Assembly (NCBI GenBank): GCA_963746885.1
Contig: CAVVDM010000014.1
Coordinates: 186,001-250,000, forward strand
From: DATARH01 sp963746885
GTDB taxonomy: Bacteria > Pseudomonadota > Alphaproteobacteria > ATCC43930 > CGMCC-115725
DNA: 64,000 bases
Reading direction: 5' to 3'
Shown here in pieces: positions 60,677 through 64,000 of the stretch; the stretch's first letter is position 1, and every line of letters begins with the position of its first letter. Under the pieces are notes generated by a model. It searched no databases and was not told the DNA's origin. It saw nothing but the letters and a program-made list of their open reading frames with translations. The translations under genes and the position numbers were made by a program.

Positions 60677-61527
60677 GCCGCGCCCTCTCGCCGGTCACCG
60701 GCAAGCCGTACGGCCTGGCCGCGGTCTGCCGCGTGTGGCGGCTCGCCCGCTCGGGGGTTTATCGCCGTCTGTCGGTGCCACCGACGGCGCAGCGGCGCGG
60801 GCCGCTCGGCGCGATGTCGGACGCCGCGCTGACGACCGCGATCCCCGGGGCGATCGAGGGCATCCTTGCCGCCAGCCCGTTCCATGGCGAGGGGCATCGC
60901 AAGGTGTGGGCACGGTTGCGTCATGCCGGGACCCGCACCTCGTTGCGCCGGGTGCTGCGGTTGATGCGCCAGCACAACCTGCTCGCGCCGACCCGGGTTG
61001 GCTCGCCGCGCGGGCCGCGCAACCACGACGGCACCATCATCCCCGACACGCTCGACGCGATGTGGGGCACCGATTGACGACGACGAATACCGGCGAAGGC
61101 CAGCGCTTCGCGGTGATCTTGCTAGCAGGCGACCCGCTTCCAGGCCCTGGAACCGATCCGCCAGGGCGTGCGGCAGCGCTTCGGCGGGTTCGCCAAGGCG
61201 CTCGCCCGCGGTCTGGCGGTGCGCCACGATCACGGCTCGCAATACATGTCGCACCAGTTCCAGAAAGAGATCGCCTTCCTCGGCATCGAGAGTTCGCCCG
61301 CCTTTGTCCGCGCGCCGGAGGGCAATGGCTGTGCCGAGCGGTTCATCCGCACCCTCAAGGAAAACCTGCTCTGGGTGCGGACCTTCGACACCACCGAGGA
61401 GCTGCGCCAAGCATTGCTTGCGTTCCGCGAGACCTACAACACGACCTGGCTGATCGAGCGCCACGGCTTCCTCACGCCAGCCCAATTCCGCGAAAAGCAG
61501 CTTCAAACTGCCGCCATCGCCGCGTAG
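60673..61527 (+). pseudogene. IS3-family OrfB transposase, broken
   Basis: The N-terminal part reads SRALSPVTGKPYGLAAVCRV, SPFHGEGHRKVWARLRHAG and DTLDAMWGTD, then a stop. A missing T near 61074 would restore LTTTNTGEGQRFAVILL. The following stretch lacks about 20 residues expected between AVILL and FQALEPIRQGVRQRFGGF. The C-terminal catalytic region is preserved: LAVRHDHGSQYMSHQFQKEI and APEGNGCAERFIRTLKENLL. The second Asp and final Glu of the DDE triad remain, but the strand between the first and second Asp is deleted. Confidence 0.8.
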
Positions 61528-61631
61528 GCTTTAATCCGGTGTCCTAAAAACCGCAGGCGGTACAGCACAATCCTAAATTGGGGTAAGCCGCGCGATCTTG
61601 CGCCAGGGAATCCGGCGCGGGCATCCGGAAA

Positions 61632-62252
61632 GTGCCTCGCCCTCGCGACCTGGCGAAAGCCAATCGAGCATGGAGTGATGCAGAACGGGACGCGGTACTT
61701 GATGCAGCGGCCGGTGGGCTGAAGATAGCGATTGAGCTCGGCATGTTCGCCGGGATGCGAATTGGCGACGCAGCGCGTGTCACATGGTCGATCTACGACG
61801 GCACGAGCCTGGAGTGGCGTCAGGGTAAAACCGGCGACGCCGTTTGGCTTCCCGCGCACCGCGATCTGCGCGCGTTGCTAGAGGCCGCTCCGCGCTTAGC
61901 AGCAACGATAGTGACGGGGGCCGCCGGGCGACCACTCAAAGAATCTGGGCTGGCAAAAGCGTTTCGCACACTCATTCTGAGGTTAGAGCGAGAAGGCAAG
62001 GTCAGTTCCGGCTTGGCGTTTCACGGGCCGCGACACACTGCCGGCAAGACACTTGCCGACCTCGGGGCCGACCCGCGTGTCATAAAGGCGCTGCTTGGCC
62101 AGCGATCCCTATCCATCGCCATCCATTACAGCCAGGAAGCCGACCGGCGGCGTGCGGCGGCAGCAGCGGTCCACTTCCTAGAACAGCCGCGGAACGAAAA
62201 AATGGAAAACCGTCGGGGCAGTTTTGGAAAACCGCCTCCTACACACCGTTGA
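61632..62252 (+). CDS. Tyrosine recombinase/integrase, N-terminally truncated
   Basis: The 206-residue product covers only the catalytic half of a phage-type integrase. The Arg of box I is in AGMRIGDAARVTW, then a beta-hairpin with EWRQGKTGDAVWLP, the HxxR of box II in LAFHGPRHTAGKTLADLG, and the tyrosine nucleophile region in SIAIHYSQEADRRRAAAAA. The arm-binding and core-binding N-terminal parts are missing, with a stop at 61584 just upstream and the IS3 element before that. Its 3' end lies 32 bp from the selenocysteine tRNA gene, a typical integrase-next-to-attachment-site layout. Confidence 0.82.
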   Translation: MPRPRDLAKANRAWSDAERDAVLDAAAGGLKIAIELGMFAGMRIGDAARVTWSIYDGTSLEWRQGKTGDAVWLPAHRDLRALLEAAPRLAATIVTGAAGRPLKESGLAKAFRTLILRLEREGKVSSGLAFHGPRHTAGKTLADLGADPRVIKALLGQRSLSIAIHYSQEADRRRAAAAAVHFLEQPRNEKMENRRGSFGKPPPTHR

Positions 62253-62284
62253 CGACTCCGAAAAACCCAGCAATTCTGTGCCTT

Positions 62285-62379
62285 GGAAGAGTACCGCTCC
62301 CGGTGGGGCGCGCGGGCTTCAAACCCGTTGGAGGGCGCGCAAGTGTCCTCGGTAGGTTCGACTCCTGCCTCTTCCGCCA
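62285..62379 (+). tRNA. selC: tRNA-Sec (anticodon UCA)
   Basis: The 95-nt gene folds as a selenocysteine tRNA. GGAAGAG pairs with CTCTTCC, and the discriminator G is followed by an encoded CCA (62377-62379). The D arm has a 6-bp stem CGCTCC/GGGGCG with a 4-nt loop, a tRNA-Sec hallmark. The anticodon arm CGGG-CTTCAAA-CCCG gives UCA, which reads UGA. A long variable arm (GAGGGC/GTCCTC) and T arm GTAGG-TTCGACT-CCTGC complete it. The acceptor appears to be 7 bp rather than the usual 8 of bacterial tRNA-Sec, so one base may be missing. Confidence 0.92.
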
Positions 62380-62511
62380 CATTTGTTTAATTTTCCTAAT
62401 AAATCTGCCAAGAAGTCCGGTCGAGAGCCGACATGACCCATCTTTTGGCCCATGCGCCCCGCCCCTTTGATCATGTCAAAGCGCTCTTGGGGGGTTCCTC
62501 AGAAATCGCGG

Positions 62512-63954
62512 CTACAGGCGTCCGCGCGAGCAGTAAGCGGAAGCCGATAGCTTCACGTGACTCGTGTAAACGCTCATAAAGCATAACTCGTCGATCAAAA
62601 AATACGAGCACGCAGGGATACGCTCACTGCACCGTACGTCGAACCGGTTGCTATCGCGAGCAAGCGCCGCGTGCGGATAGGTCTGCGCGAACCGAAGCGC
62701 ATTTTCGATCGTATTGCGTATATCCTCAATTAGCTCACTTTGATCTGAGTATACAGGCTCCGCGTTGCTAAGACTCGCTATGGCAGAGGTTGGATCGGTT
62801 AATAAAACTCGGAAATTCTACGGATCGGCTTAGCGCGTCCAGAAGTCCGAAAATATTTTCGTCCCGAGCAAACGTCAGATTCTGAAAATATCCGGCGAAC
62901 CAAATTAACCGCTTTGCGGTTCGAATTAGCAATGGCATGTTAAGAACATCTTTATTTTCTAGCGTTGCGACGAGACCTGAATGGTTGGCCATACCCACCG
63001 GACCCTCGGCGGCTCCGAAAGCCTGCGGTTCGAGCCGGGGGAGCAGAGGAATGATGGAACCCTGTACTGAGAACTCCGGATTAACTATAGGCTTATCGCC
63101 GATAGAAGCCTCAAAAGCAACGAGCTGGAGAAAAATAGTCGAAATTTCGTGTGACGCGACAACTACATTAGGAGTGGTGTCAAGGTTATAATTTTGATTG
63201 AGCGCCTTCAAATAGGCCACAAGGCTTGCTTGTCGTTGTCGTCGCGCCTCCGATATGATCTTCGCGGCGGACAATCCCTCCGTCACCGCTCCAGTCGTAC
63301 GGGCATTAATTGCGAACCATTTAGTTCCCCCATAGCTGGGAGGCTATAGTGTGGAGTAGTGTTGAGTACTAAGGTCGATCTTCTGGAGGGCGTCACCGAG
63401 CAACGTGGGGTCCCATCCGGCATGCTCGCTTTCAACACGCCCAAAGTTTGCAAATCGTGAATATATATTTCCGTGTTAGGGAGAAGTGCTGAGCCAAGCG
63501 TTGCCAAAATTCGTCCCGTGAGGAGAATATCGAGCTCGTGCAGTACGTTTCGGACTACCACTAGGCGAATCCGATCGCGCAGAACGTGAATTTCGCTTCT
63601 TAAGAAAGACTCAAAATCGATCTTTTTTGAGTTGTTGTGGACGGATATCGGAAGTGACAGCTTTGATAGCAGGTCAGGTAAATCGACCGCGGCATAAAAG
63701 GGGCGACACGCGATGATGCCATATTGCATCGATCACCGTTGCGAGAGGTCCATTGCCGGCCCCGAGATTGATGATTATATCTTCTGTTGAAAATGAAATC
63801 TTCTCGTTGAGAAACTACGTAAGGGCCGCAATTTGTGGGTCGCCGGGCGTAACCTTCCCGAGGCTGGGGCGGTTCGGGGGCTGATAGTCCCTCAAATCGC
63901 CTTCTTTAGGCGGCGCGTAATTCTGGTTGTGTCAGGGCGTGGCTCGTTCGCCAT
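62512..63954 (-). pseudogene. SAM-methyltransferase-like gene, multiply broken
   Basis: A coherent protein of about 480 residues can be read on the minus strand from ATG 63954 (MANEPRPDTT) to TAG 62512 by changing frame near 63930, 63730, 63420 and 62800. Two in-frame TAG codons also interrupt it (about 63810 and 63350). The N-terminal part has a SAM loop, IIINLGAGNGPLATVID, then RLVVVRNVLHELDILLTGRI and LLPNTEIYIHDLQTL, as in class I methyltransferases. The C-terminal half (EARRQRQASLVAYLKALNQN and LIEDIRNTIENALRFAQTYP) is not recognised. GC is clearly lower than elsewhere, marking accessory DNA behind selC. It may be a true pseudogene or badly sequenced. Confidence 0.55.
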
Positions 63955-64000
63955 ATGAATGATAATCCACGCATATGAATCCTATTTCCTATTTGGTGCG

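Larger units (their letters stand above)
60243..61546 (+). mobile_element. IS3-family insertion sequence, decayed
   Basis: The element has two overlapping ORFs, orfA (helix-turn-helix) and orfB (DDE transposase), and short terminal inverted repeats: GGGACACC at 60247-60254 and its near complement GGTGTCCT at 61538-61545. orfB is broken by a frameshift and a small internal deletion, so the copy should not move on its own. It sits between the EamA gene and a truncated integrase. Confidence 0.75.

Overview
The window is GC-rich chromosomal DNA from an alphaproteobacterium, probably of the Rhodospirillales/Hyphomicrobiales type. The main clues are the order ppx, rlmE, guaB, rsmB, guaA, the alphaproteobacterial style of GyrA, UvrA and SSB, and dispersed palindromic repeats of the 'cccgggcttgacccggg' kind. 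The genus cannot be fixed from the sequence alone.

Layout. 0-6.4 kb: housekeeping block (exopolyphosphatase, RlmE, IMP dehydrogenase, RsmB, GMP synthase). 6.4-8.8 kb: a scrap heap of accessory DNA at the 3' side of guaA, with a gene remnant, an IS110/IS1111-type element, an IS256 transposase fragment and a tyrosine-recombinase tail. 8.8-11.9 kb: NIPSNAP, NHL-repeat, DUF364 and FKBP genes. 11.9-15.0 kb: molybdate uptake operon modE-A-B-C on the minus strand. 15.1-24.3 kb: two SDR enzymes, dTDP-rhamnose genes rfbC/rfbD, nudC, a small catabolic group (amidohydrolase, carboxymuconolactone decarboxylase-like, RidA, enolase superfamily) and arfB. 24.4-31.0 kb: a molybdenum hydroxylase operon with one FAD subunit, one 2Fe-2S subunit and two tandem large subunits, followed by a MoaD/ThiS-like protein. 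31-36 kb: Sel1 protein, GMC oxidoreductase, cupin, luciferase-like enzyme and tiny membrane proteins. 36-40.7 kb: trmFO, then a 1026-residue protein joining a class III cyclase domain, a STAND ATPase and a tandem array of 46-residue repeats. 40.8-52 kb: uvrA/ssb (divergent), DUF4145, MetE-like, LplT-like transporter, CPBP protease, gyrA, coaD. 52-60 kb: DUF1847, amidohydrolase, serine hydrolase, periplasmic carbonic anhydrase, DUF5681 pair, Rieske oxygenase, EamA transporter. 60.2-64 kb: accessory end with a decayed IS3-type element, a truncated integrase, a selenocysteine tRNA (selC) and a lower-GC broken methyltransferase-like gene.

The mod operon could supply molybdate for the molybdenum hydroxylase about 10 kb away. 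The MoaD-like gene behind that operon suggests local support for its cofactor.

Quality warning. Many single-copy genes carry 1-base frameshifts (rlmE, rsmB, guaA with seven, modABC, NHL, DUF364, rfbC, the second large subunit, trmFO, coaD, two hydrolases), while long genes such as uvrA, gyrA and the cyclase gene are intact. Almost all are repaired by deleting a base, which points to insertion-type sequence errors rather than true pseudogenes. These genes are annotated as CDS over their full span, with the breakpoints given.
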